Position numbers and translations under genes: made by a program. A DNA stretch of 64,000 bases. Origin: Chitinophaga filiformis. Its GTDB lineage: Bacteria; Bacteroidota; Bacteroidia; Chitinophagales; Chitinophagaceae. Below are positions 16,228 through 25,010 of this stretch, in pieces. Numbering within the stretch: position 1 is the stretch's first letter; every line of letters starts with the position of its first letter. Under the pieces are notes generated by a model. It was not told where the DNA came from and ran no database searches. It saw only the letters and a program-made list of their open reading frames with translations. The stretch spans positions 122,889 to 186,888 of the forward strand of contig NZ_JAKIRP010000017.1 of assembly GCF_021646545.1 (NCBI RefSeq), in the 5' to 3' direction.

Positions 16228-18296
16228 TATTGATTATTAGATTTAATACCAAGTATCCTTACACTGACAGGCAGCGGGAACCTCACTTTTGTGCTGCTGA
16301 TCTCATTTACATATCCATCCGGTGTAAGCGAATCAACTTTGCCAAGTGTGATCTCGAAAAGTTTGAATACAGGAACTACCCATACCATGCCCTGCTCATA
16401 GGTTCTGCCTTTCATTTTAATGTTATAGATCATCTCCGCAACATTCGACTTTGCGAAGCCTGTATTTTTGATAGCTGCCAGCTGTTCATCGTTCAGTGGT
16501 TTATTACCATCCCATCCGTCCAGCAGCTTATTTAATTCCGTGATGCTAAGTTCTATACCTGCTTTCATCCTGCCGGATGTAGTGTCTGTCAGGCTTTCCT
16601 TATCTTTTGCATCGACAGCCATTTTAGTGCCCGTAATACCGTTCGCGGTGTGTTCCGCAGAAAGTGATACCGTGTAACGGGCATCTGCATTTAGTTCCCA
16701 GAGGGATTTTGACTTACCAAGAGAAGGAGACTGCCATATTTTGTTCCAGAACGTGCGGTAAACCTGCATGTCTGTCAGTTCCTTTTCTTCGGATACAGCT
16801 TCTCCCTGTTGCTGAACAAAATAACTTTGTACAAAAACAGCAGGGGTGTTACCGATAGCTTTGTATTCTTTTCCACTGGAAGTTCTCCAGCGCACTTCTG
16901 CGAATATTTCCAGGTCCTTATATAAGGGCAGACTTAATAATTCACTTTTCATGAATTCAAACTCCACTTCTGCATTAGCCGGGATATCTTTCTTTTTGAA
17001 AGTTTTCTCCAGCAATAGCTGGCGGCCGGCAGGATCTTTGAAATAGAACGTATAGATCGCTTTGGGCAGCGGATTTTTGGGAGCCTGTCCGACATTCAGT
17101 TTTACTTTAAATGACACCTTATCTGCCTGCTGTAACAGCAGTTGCTGCTTTCCGTTGTACGAAGAAAGCTTCAGTGACTCGAAAGTAAGTATCACGCCAT
17201 TACTCAAGGTATAGGCGGTGTTATGCTGCATAAGGGAGTGTGCAGTAGCTACGCCTGCTGGTGCTGCGGCAGGTTGGCTTTTCTGCAATTGGGCAATCAG
17301 CTGGGCCAGTACTGCCGGATCAACATTAGGGGCTGCTCCCGGTTGCTGATGCTGCAGGAGTTGTTGTAGCATCAGCCGTTTTTGTACATCACCTGCCAGG
17401 GTGGTCATAAGCTGATTATTCGCTTGCAGGGTTTGCAGTTTATGTTGATTCGCAGCATTGATCAGTTGGGGTAGTAGCTGTACGCCCTGCTGAATAAGCG
17501 GTCCTGCCAGTGAGGCCAGCAAGGCATCGTCAATACCGAAAACGAATGGTTTGGAAAACTGGTTGCCTTGGGCAGATTTATCACAATCAGCATAAATATC
17601 AGCACAAAACCTGTTGTCGTGCGATTGAGCTGTGCTGACAGATTGTTGTCCGCTAAGCCCGGAAACAGCAGGAGCTACAGCCCGCATAATGGCGCCCAAC
17701 AAGCCTGTCAGCATATTAGCGGGATGTTGTGAAGATGCATTCCCCGCGGAGGCGGGAGCATTGCTTCCACCACCAGCCGGGGGAGTCAGCATACTGATCG
17801 CCGCAGGCAGTACTGCCCGCACCAGGCTACCCAGTATGTCTTCAATGGAAGCCTGTTGAGAGAGGTATTGCTGTTCATGCGAGATATTCCTGATGGGGTT
17901 GAAGGCTGTAGTTTGCATATCAATACTTGCTGAAGATGAAATATTAGGACGTCCTGTATTTATGTGCTGGAATCCTACCGGGATCCTGATCACATTTGAC
18001 ACAGCAGGAGAGGTGCCATTCTTGTCTTTTGCACTTAGCAATTGTATGTAACAGTTCTCGCCGTCAAAGTAGTTTTTAGGTATCCTGACTTCCTCCTGAC
18101 TATCGCCCAGGAAAGTGAGTTTTTTCTTTTGTTGAAAAGGAGTGACCTTAGAGATCCCATCCACCCACTTGATACCGGCCCTGTCAATTACCTGCCTGCC
18201 TATTTTAAAACGATACCAGGTATTGGTGCCAATATCTATCATGAAACGATAGTTTTGGCTATCTGCAGATTCCCATTGTAAAATTGCCAGGGCCAT
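16227..18296 (-). CDS. Large operon protein with beta-sandwich ends and repeated hydrophobic helices
   Basis: The 689-residue protein has no signal peptide. Residues 1-107 look like an Ig or fibronectin-like sandwich. Two similar hydrophobic helices follow, ILGSLVRAVLPAAIS (near 154-168) and LLGAIMRAVAPAVS (near 199-212), sharing LGxxxRAVxPAxS, and a third longer one around 254-282. A glutamine-rich region (285-340) leads to a beta-rich part (350-500) and a final domain. I do not recognise a family. The helices could insert into a membrane or form an oligomer core. It may be the structural centre of the operon's assembly, but that is inference. Confidence 0.6.
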   Translation of the reverse strand: MALAILQWESADSQNYRFMIDIGTNTWYRFKIGRQVIDRAGIKWVDGISKVTPFQQKKKLTFLGDSQEEVRIPKNYFDGENCYIQLLSAKDKNGTSPAVSNVIRIPVGFQHINTGRPNISSSASIDMQTTAFNPIRNISHEQQYLSQQASIEDILGSLVRAVLPAAISMLTPPAGGGSNAPASAGNASSQHPANMLTGLLGAIMRAVAPAVSGLSGQQSVSTAQSHDNRFCADIYADCDKSAQGNQFSKPFVFGIDDALLASLAGPLIQQGVQLLPQLINAANQHKLQTLQANNQLMTTLAGDVQKRLMLQQLLQHQQPGAAPNVDPAVLAQLIAQLQKSQPAAAPAGVATAHSLMQHNTAYTLSNGVILTFESLKLSSYNGKQQLLLQQADKVSFKVKLNVGQAPKNPLPKAIYTFYFKDPAGRQLLLEKTFKKKDIPANAEVEFEFMKSELLSLPLYKDLEIFAEVRWRTSSGKEYKAIGNTPAVFVQSYFVQQQGEAVSEEKELTDMQVYRTFWNKIWQSPSLGKSKSLWELNADARYTVSLSAEHTANGITGTKMAVDAKDKESLTDTTSGRMKAGIELSITELNKLLDGWDGNKPLNDEQLAAIKNTGFAKSNVAEMIYNIKMKGRTYEQGMVWVVPVFKLFEITLGKVDSLTPDGYVNEISSTKVRFPLPVSVRILGIKSNNQ

Positions 18297-18312
18297 AGCA
18301 AGTAATTATTAA

Positions 18313-19350
18313 TTAACGTGCAACAGGAGCTGCCGGTGCGGCTATACCGGGTGCATTGGCTGCCGGTTTCAGTGCCGCCACCCCACCATCAGCATACATA
18401 TTGGCAAAATTGTCCAGCTTGAAGTAGTCTGTCCTGAACTTGATATTGACATGCCCTTTCAAAGTCGCCGTCAGATCGTCTGTTGCTTTTTTATCAGACG
18501 TATTCACCTGGATATTGGTGTTGGTGATGTCTGCACTTACGGATGGGCCACCAAATATAGCTCCGAGTATGCCGCCGTCTGCTTCAAAATGGGTGTTAAC
18601 AGTGTTGATGTTCTGATCATCATGATGGGCTGAACTGGCGCGGGTGGCTTTAATAGAGAATTCTACCTGGGCGTCAATTTCACCTTTTTCTACTACCAGG
18701 CGGGTTACACCCATCAGCAGTACTTCTCTCAATGCGGCGCGGTGTTCCTTTGCCATATTGATCTTCGCTTCCAGTATATGTTTCTTCACCTCTGCATCTT
18801 CCATATCATGTTTCTCGCCTTCAGGATTAGTAAGTGCCAGCTTGGAACTGCCGTCTGCCTGTTTCTCAGTGATCACATTATATTTATCTCCACGCGATTC
18901 AGCAAGCGTGGCAAAAGCATCATCATCTTTTACCTTTTTGATGAAATCTGCCGTAGACTTGGTAGCTTCTTTCATTAATTTGATGTAGCTGTCAGTCTGT
19001 TGTTTCATCACTTTGAGGTTTGCATCAAACACAGATTTCAGCAGATCTGCAACGAATTTCGGAAAGTCGACAGCATCCACCAGTTCTTTAAACGATCTGG
19101 TGTCGCCCTGGAAGCCCGGGTCATATCCTTTATATCCCATTTGTTTACCACTATCTGTTGCCATACTTTCTCCCAGTCCATGTTTTTGCATTTGTCTGGA
19201 AGTATAGTCGTCTATAAGCGACAGATAGATGCTTTTCTGGTCATCGAGAGACATCGTCTTAAACACATCACTGCTACCCAACACTTCTCTTGCCTGTGCA
19301 CGGGCGAGTTCTTTTATCTGTGCCCTGGTAGGTATTACATTTATAGCCAT
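18313..19350 (-). CDS. Operon protein with long helical N-terminus and DUF2589-like C-terminus
   Basis: The 345-residue protein has a helical first half (about 90-210, including KVMKQQTDSYIKLMKEATKS) that could form a coiled coil. The second half opens with REVLLMGVTRLVVEKGEIDAQ, goes on to a loop with GGILGAIFGG, and closes with alternating strands (DDLTATLKGHVNIKFR). The order recalls DUF2589-type proteins, whose role is unknown, but the likeness is only suggestive. The tail is alanine- and proline-rich. It is cytoplasmic by sequence and lies 34 bases from the upstream gene. Confidence 0.55.
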   Translation of the reverse strand: MAINVIPTRAQIKELARAQAREVLGSSDVFKTMSLDDQKSIYLSLIDDYTSRQMQKHGLGESMATDSGKQMGYKGYDPGFQGDTRSFKELVDAVDFPKFVADLLKSVFDANLKVMKQQTDSYIKLMKEATKSTADFIKKVKDDDAFATLAESRGDKYNVITEKQADGSSKLALTNPEGEKHDMEDAEVKKHILEAKINMAKEHRAALREVLLMGVTRLVVEKGEIDAQVEFSIKATRASSAHHDDQNINTVNTHFEADGGILGAIFGGPSVSADITNTNIQVNTSDKKATDDLTATLKGHVNIKFRTDYFKLDNFANMYADGGVAALKPAANAPGIAAPAAPVAR

Positions 19351-19384
19351 AGCTGACAGTACGTTTTGTTAGTTAGCGATTGAA

Positions 19385-21280
19385 TTAAAAGTCCCATTCA
19401 TCTTTGCCTGCAGAAGGTGCAGATGTTCTTTCAGCAGGTTCTTCATCATCTTCTTTGTCAGCATTCCTTTCCCTGCGACGGTATTCCCTGCCGTCTCTGT
19501 CTTCATGCTCGTCTTCTTCCTTCTGCTGCAGTTGTGCCTGACTGATGATGAAGGCATCCACATTACTGATGAATGCGGAGAAGCGTTTATCATCTTCAAA
19601 CGTAGTCGGATTGTAGGATGCGATGGAGTTAAGAATTTCGTATCCCAGCTTAGCTTTGTTGTAATGAATGGTTGTTTTTGGACGTTGATGTTTCATGCCT
19701 TCATAAAGTACTTCCACAACTTTCCACCAGTTACCACCTGCCGGCACAAGTTGTTTCACTATTTCCGGATGATTCAGTATGCGCTTGATAACAAAGTATA
19801 ATTCATCGTAGATGATCGGTGATATTACATTGGCCATACCGGAGCAATGGGTAGACAGGTTGTATTGCAGATCTTCCACAGCCTGCATAACGGTTTGACG
19901 GGATACATAGCTTTCCGGATTAGGACTGTCCTGTGCCCTTTGTATATAGCGGGCTACTTCCATGATCAGTATGCGCCAGAGTTTCGGGAATTCTCTGTTC
20001 ACTACCACATCATCCGTTACAGGAGCATTACCGTAATTAAACACTTGTCTGTAGAACATACGGCGTTCTGCCGGCCGCGTGCGTTCAATGATCTTGCCGG
20101 TTTTTGGATGCGGGAACTTATTGGAGAATACATACATCTGAAGATCCTCTCTCAACTGCGCATCAGAGATCTGGATATTACCTCTTACCATGAATTTATG
20201 TGTGAAGAAATTGACAACACTGAAGATGTCAAGTTCTTCGCCCAATGTCATAGAATAGAACATCTGTGCAGCACAGCGGATATTATCAGAAACGACCTGC
20301 ACAGTTGCTGCATCATCATCAAGAAAGGTTACGCTATAGTCCGGCGCGCTTCCGTCTGTCTCGGTCGTATCGTCTTCCCACCCCGGCGTATTTTCTATTT
20401 CATTCATGAAGATAGGCAACAGGATATCGATGTTGTTGTCCGTCACAGGCAGAATAGAAGCTTTGATCTGTTTGATCAGCTTCGGGATCATATTTGGCGG
20501 GATGACCGGATAATATTTAGAATCCTTCAGTATCTCCAGCTCACTACTGTTGTCTACATAGTTTTCCAGTGTTTTTGTTACAAACGCACCGAAAGATATA
20601 GAAGAGAAGGTAGGATTGCCTTTGACGATATCTGTAATAACGGGATTCTTCTCGTTATTAAACTCCACACTTACTCTTTCTTCATGGATATATTGACGGG
20701 CCGCACTGATCTGTGTGTAGACGATCACATTACGGTTGCCGGACCTGTTACCAAAAATGAAGTTGGTAAGCCCGTTGATTTCAGTGTATCCTGCATTATA
20801 GCCGTAAGCCAGCAGATAATCGATAATGCTCGGATAACTGAGAATACTGCGGGTGTTCAGATCCAGGGTATTCCAGTTATTGTTAAGGCGCTCTTTAAAA
20901 TCGAATTTGAGTAATGACAGCCTATCCTCCGCATCAATATATTCCTCTATACTGTAAATCTTATCATATTTGGAATTATTGATGGTGCTGTATATTACAT
21001 TGAGCAAGCTATCATCCTGCCATTGTTGCTCTCTCTTGTGGCTGTTGCCATACATTCTGGCCTTCAATGGCAGTTGGATAAGTTCTCGTATCGACATGCC
21101 CTCAGCGGTCTGAAAGTCACCTCCTTCTTTGACATAGATCGGGGTGCCCAGCAAGTCGTTCAGGTATGTCAGCTGTTCCTTCACATGGCTGTCAATGTCA
21201 ACAGTAAGACCATTAGTCGTAATGTTAGTTCTGCGTATTTTAACGCCATTGGTGGCAGGGAAAAAGTTTAGCGTTGCCAT
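19385..21280 (-). CDS. Large operon protein of unknown function with charged tail
   Basis: The 631-residue protein has no signal peptide, membrane segment or enzyme motif that I recognise. The first 550 residues look like a mixed globular fold. The last 60 are very charged and probably disordered (QQKEEDEHEDRDGRE, then RRRERNADKEDDEEP), ending in KDEWDF. An acidic stretch also occurs near residues 297-320. It is 18 bases from the protease gene upstream. The size and the lack of known domains make it a key protein to model. Confidence 0.55.
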   Translation of the reverse strand: MATLNFFPATNGVKIRRTNITTNGLTVDIDSHVKEQLTYLNDLLGTPIYVKEGGDFQTAEGMSIRELIQLPLKARMYGNSHKREQQWQDDSLLNVIYSTINNSKYDKIYSIEEYIDAEDRLSLLKFDFKERLNNNWNTLDLNTRSILSYPSIIDYLLAYGYNAGYTEINGLTNFIFGNRSGNRNVIVYTQISAARQYIHEERVSVEFNNEKNPVITDIVKGNPTFSSISFGAFVTKTLENYVDNSSELEILKDSKYYPVIPPNMIPKLIKQIKASILPVTDNNIDILLPIFMNEIENTPGWEDDTTETDGSAPDYSVTFLDDDAATVQVVSDNIRCAAQMFYSMTLGEELDIFSVVNFFTHKFMVRGNIQISDAQLREDLQMYVFSNKFPHPKTGKIIERTRPAERRMFYRQVFNYGNAPVTDDVVVNREFPKLWRILIMEVARYIQRAQDSPNPESYVSRQTVMQAVEDLQYNLSTHCSGMANVISPIIYDELYFVIKRILNHPEIVKQLVPAGGNWWKVVEVLYEGMKHQRPKTTIHYNKAKLGYEILNSIASYNPTTFEDDKRFSAFISNVDAFIISQAQLQQKEEDEHEDRDGREYRRRERNADKEDDEEPAERTSAPSAGKDEWDF

Positions 21281-21298
21281 TACATAATGTTTAAGAAT

Positions 21299-22609
21299 TT
21301 ATGATAACATATCGTTTAATAGTTTGAACGAATCTGCCAGGTTGAGCAGACCATACCCGGCTTTCTGATCCCTTACTTTGCTGGTTAGCCTGTCTGATGT
21401 GTTCCGAAGTATATAGGTGACGTCAGTATTGGTAAGTTTTTTGCCCTTTTCATAGGCGTATGACTTTAGCAAGGCCACAGCGCCACTCACAAAAGGAGAT
21501 GCCTGGGAAGTGCCCGAGGAAAGTGCGTAGCCATTGTTAAGATAAGAGCTGTAGATGTTGGTACCGGGTGCTACTACGGTGATATCGGCGCCATAAGAGG
21601 AGAACCCGGTCATCTGTCCGTTATTATCTACGGCGCCAACAGCGATTACATCTTCCAGGGCGCCGGGGTAATATTTTTCAGGGCTGCCGTCATTGCCACT
21701 GGCAGCAACGATAGTGACATTCTTACTGAGCGCGTACTTGACGATATCTTCATGAGGAAGTCCGCCGCCTGAGTGTTTAATACCGAGGCTCATGTTAATC
21801 ACATCAGCACCATTATCTACCGCCCATTTTATTCCATTGTTAATATTATCCACAATACCGGCGCCCACTATTTTGTTACCGCTTTTCATAGCAGCAAGTA
21901 CTCTGACCACCATCAGTGAACAGGAAGGACAAACACCCTCATTCATGCGCAGGCCTTTCGCAGCCAGTATGCCCGACACATGTGTGCCATGCCCGACCTG
22001 GTCTTCAGGGAGTGCGTTAATGTTTAATACATCTCCTATAAAAGAAGAAGTATCAAGTCCCTGGAGATCCACAAAATTTCTGCGGAGTACGATTTTATTT
22101 TCCAGTTCCGGATGACTGAAATGTGCGCCGGTATCTAAAACGGCCACGCGTACATTATTCACGCCTTTGGTCCATTCTTTGGCGTAGGGGAGATAGATCA
22201 TTTCACCCGGATCCGCGGATACAACGGCCATAGCACCGGCTACTTCTTCTCCGGGAAATTCAGTAGTGCCGAGCAGTAACGTTCTTACTTCAGCAATGAA
22301 AGGGAGTTGTTCTATACGTTTGAGAATATGTTTAGGTAAGGCGCCATTGCGCTGCAAAATGAGGCGGAAGGTGCAATGCAGGTGTGCTTTCATTTCATCG
22401 GCACTCCACACCCTGTCTTTAGATTGGGATTTATATTCCCTGGTGACCCAGAACTTGTAGTTCGCTTCATCAAACAGCCGGTCCACATCCGGATGGAAAC
22501 GTTCAATAACAACCGTTTTATCGTTGATGAAGTCCATCCAGTACGGAATATGCGCTGGTAGCTGATCCAGCACTTCTGTAACAACTTTTATGATGATATG
22601 CTCTTTCAT
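21299..22609 (-). CDS. Subtilisin-like serine protease (peptidase S8), first gene of the operon
   Basis: The 436-residue protein has the full S8 set: Asp159 in AVLDTGAHFSHPE, His207 in GHGTHVSG, Asn306 of the oxyanion hole in AASGNDG, and Ser368 in SSGTSQASPFVSG. The first 140 residues, without a signal peptide, may be a propeptide or partner domain. Two cysteines (CPSC) lie near 227-230. It opens the nine-gene operon after a 307-base gap, so it may process the other operon products or act on a target. Lack of a signal sequence sets it apart from most secreted subtilisins. Confidence 0.88.
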   Translation of the reverse strand: MKEHIIIKVVTEVLDQLPAHIPYWMDFINDKTVVIERFHPDVDRLFDEANYKFWVTREYKSQSKDRVWSADEMKAHLHCTFRLILQRNGALPKHILKRIEQLPFIAEVRTLLLGTTEFPGEEVAGAMAVVSADPGEMIYLPYAKEWTKGVNNVRVAVLDTGAHFSHPELENKIVLRRNFVDLQGLDTSSFIGDVLNINALPEDQVGHGTHVSGILAAKGLRMNEGVCPSCSLMVVRVLAAMKSGNKIVGAGIVDNINNGIKWAVDNGADVINMSLGIKHSGGGLPHEDIVKYALSKNVTIVAASGNDGSPEKYYPGALEDVIAVGAVDNNGQMTGFSSYGADITVVAPGTNIYSSYLNNGYALSSGTSQASPFVSGAVALLKSYAYEKGKKLTNTDVTYILRNTSDRLTSKVRDQKAGYGLLNLADSFKLLNDMLS

Positions 22610-22916
22610 AAATGCATATACAACACTGTCTGATTAGGGGCAATAACTGGTAATTGCTGCCATTCGTCAGCATTTGGGGTAATTAAATAAATAAGTTTTT
22701 CATTCTACGCTACAACACATGTGATCTGTTGCCGAGGTCACAGCAGATTCCACTAATAATGATATTCTAAATTAGATGAGAAGTACGCAAAACCCGTGAT
22801 ACGGTCAAAGGAACATTTAATGCGTCGTTTATAGATTATGGGGTTTTGGACGATGAAGCTAGGAAATATTGAGGAATTCGCAAAAAAAATATCGATAGCT
22901 CAGGATAAACTTTGTA
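22610..22916 (-). promoter_or_regulatory. Intergenic region with presumed operon promoter
   Basis: These 307 bases precede the nine-gene operon. On the minus strand TTTGACCG is followed after about 20 bases by TACTTCTC, a poor match to the Bacteroidota -33/-7 elements. No other signal stands out. Confidence 0.3.
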
Positions 22917-23618
22917 TCAAACATGAAAGGTTCTTCCCAGGTTTCGCCCTTTTCTTAACCTGAAATGAACAAATAGTAATACCACCACAACCGGTAGAAC
23001 GCAGGCCGATACGATCAGACTCCAACTTAGCCGCCAGGCCCCGTTGCTGAAGAGCGAAAGAATGTTCTCTGTGCACAGGCACATGACAGCTGCGGCAAGG
23101 AATGCATACGCGATCAGGTTGATCCCTTTATAGGCTGCCAGCCGGACGACCTTTATATAGATGAGGGTGATCATATTTAGGCACAATAACAGGGGAACTG
23201 CCAATCTGAGCGACCAGCTAATGTCTCCGGTAATCCTATCCAATCCGAGCAGACAAATAGACGACAGGAAAAATCCACAGGCCAGTTTAGGTAGTATGCT
23301 TTTTTTCCACAACGACAATACTGATGCATAACAAAAAATGATCAGCCCCACGGCTATGATATACTCAGACCAGGTAATACCGTGATTAAGGATAAAATTC
23401 ACTGTGAATGCTGCCAGAATGCCGGACCCCAGAATGATGGAAATGATCTCCCACGTAAATTTGCGCTGCCTCTGGTTTAGTGCCAGTTCAGGATAAGCGG
23501 CCGGTTTTTCTGAAGTTGGAGCATCAGGGATACCGTCCTGCTCATTCAGCGACAGACCACATAAGGGACAGATCTGCATGTCCGGTTCTAGTTCAACGCC
23601 GCAGTTTTTACAATGCAT
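22917..23618 (-). CDS. Zinc-ribbon membrane protein (DUF6320-like)
   Basis: The 233-residue protein has an N-terminal zinc ribbon with Cys3, Cys6, Cys17 and Cys20, a linker, and about seven hydrophobic segments from residue 55 on. This is the plan of DUF6320 proteins, which in other phyla stand next to a condensation-domain acyltransferase, as here: the acyltransferase gene ends 7 bases upstream on the same strand. A role in the membrane with that enzyme is therefore likely, though the reaction is not known. Confidence 0.7.
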   Translation of the reverse strand: MHCKNCGVELEPDMQICPLCGLSLNEQDGIPDAPTSEKPAAYPELALNQRQRKFTWEIISIILGSGILAAFTVNFILNHGITWSEYIIAVGLIIFCYASVLSLWKKSILPKLACGFFLSSICLLGLDRITGDISWSLRLAVPLLLCLNMITLIYIKVVRLAAYKGINLIAYAFLAAAVMCLCTENILSLFSNGAWRLSWSLIVSACVLPVVVVLLFVHFRLRKGRNLGRTFHV

Positions 23619-23625
23619 GGTAAGC

Positions 23626-24903
23626 TTATCTTATAATCTTTACAGGAATTCCGCTCTTCACCAGAAAGGTCAGAATGAGCCGCTCAAGCTCCCTGGACTT
23701 TGTGATATTGCCGAAAGTCAGCACCAACTGGTCCTGGAAGCCTACGACCGCGCAATTGACCTTTAATACCTTGTTGGGAGGCGGCGGTATAAAAATGAAT
23801 CTATCGATAAGTGCGTTAACGTTATTGCCTAAACTAATGTTTCCAAGGTTGGTCACTACTCCGCTGTATTGCTTTGTACCTAAAGTATACAGCTTCGATA
23901 TGATGAGCGATTTAATTATCAGAGGTATACTCCGTATGAAGGCATTCCGTTCCGTACTGACATTACGCGATAGCATCTTACTGATAAGTTTTTTATCGGT
24001 TTCCAGTTGCATTTGATGATAGACCGTTTTAATAATCTCTTCAAACGTATAATGCCCCAGGCGAAGGTCTATTTCAGGTATAACATACAATGAAAAATTC
24101 CTCATTGTACGCGATGGGAAAATACGCCTGAGATTAACCGGTACTTCAATTCTCAGTATTTTTCTGTTGGCCCTTTTGCGGAACTCAGGGAGTTGTTCAT
24201 AAACCTGTTGCAGGGAAAAAAGATAGACGGACGTGAGGTATTCTGTAAGGCTTACATTATGAGCTTTCGCTTCTTTTATGATAGACGCCGTTGGGACAGT
24301 CGCTTTCAGCACATGAAAACGGGGACGCCCTCTTAAGCGGAACGGTACATGAAATGCTGCTGGGATCCTTCGCGGCCTGGCGTTGATGTCTTCAGAGTAC
24401 AGGTTATAGGCGTCTAACGATTCTTCCCGATGAGGGCTTTCATAGACGTTCAGATGCTGAAATTCAGCAGGGGTGGCCAGATGGCATTTTTCAAAATAAA
24501 CTGCCAGTAAGGTTTTTAAGAATTCAAGGGCACCGGTTCCATCAGTAAGAATATGCGAAAACTCAACACTGATCCGATTCTCCCTTACCAGTACCCTGAA
24601 CATGAGCTCTTTTTTCCCAAAGGCCCGACAAGGGACCCGTGTATCTACCTCAACGGCAATCGGCTGACCATCAGGTTCCAGATAATACCAGAAAAAGCCT
24701 GTTTGCAGCTTTACCTTATAATATGGAAAACGATCCTCTAGGGCTTGAATAGCCAGCAAGAACTGTCGCGCCTTAACCCTCTTCTTTAGTTCCACGCCAA
24801 CCCTGAATACAGACGTTAATTCGTGGTCTTTTATAACCGGATATATTTTTGCCGCGTTATCCAGTCGAAACCAAAGATCATTGTCATGAACTTTTTTTTG
24901 CAT
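23626..24903 (-). CDS. Condensation-domain acyltransferase (alcohol acetyltransferase-like)
   Basis: The 425-residue protein has the central motif SHILTDGTG at residues 116-124, a form of the HHxxxDG active site in which the first His is Ser and the second, His117, is kept with Asp121. Length and pattern fit stand-alone members of the CoA-dependent acyltransferase superfamily (alcohol acetyltransferase or PapA5-like). These join an acyl group to an alcohol or amine. It is grouped with a zinc-ribbon membrane protein and, on the other strand, an esterase, a set that might make and cut an ester. The substrate is unknown. Confidence 0.75.
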   Translation of the reverse strand: MQKKVHDNDLWFRLDNAAKIYPVIKDHELTSVFRVGVELKKRVKARQFLLAIQALEDRFPYYKVKLQTGFFWYYLEPDGQPIAVEVDTRVPCRAFGKKELMFRVLVRENRISVEFSHILTDGTGALEFLKTLLAVYFEKCHLATPAEFQHLNVYESPHREESLDAYNLYSEDINARPRRIPAAFHVPFRLRGRPRFHVLKATVPTASIIKEAKAHNVSLTEYLTSVYLFSLQQVYEQLPEFRKRANRKILRIEVPVNLRRIFPSRTMRNFSLYVIPEIDLRLGHYTFEEIIKTVYHQMQLETDKKLISKMLSRNVSTERNAFIRSIPLIIKSLIISKLYTLGTKQYSGVVTNLGNISLGNNVNALIDRFIFIPPPPNKVLKVNCAVVGFQDQLVLTFGNITKSRELERLILTFLVKSGIPVKIIR

Positions 24904-25010
24904 AACAACAAGAGTAGTCGTGCCGACTTTTCAATATACTTATCAACTTTAGTGCCTTTTTAAGTACCTTCAGGTTGCCTGACTTTTAACATTCATGGTG
25001 ATCAATTATT

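Noticed and set aside
19847..20914. Long plus-strand open frame of 355 codons
   Set aside because: It lies fully opposite the 631-residue operon gene, has no sensible protein pattern and is a shadow.
10946..22609. Prophage or contractile injection system
   Set aside because: Lysozyme and endopeptidase domains suggest it, but there is no integrase, capsid, portal, sheath, tube, spike or AAA+ gene in the window.
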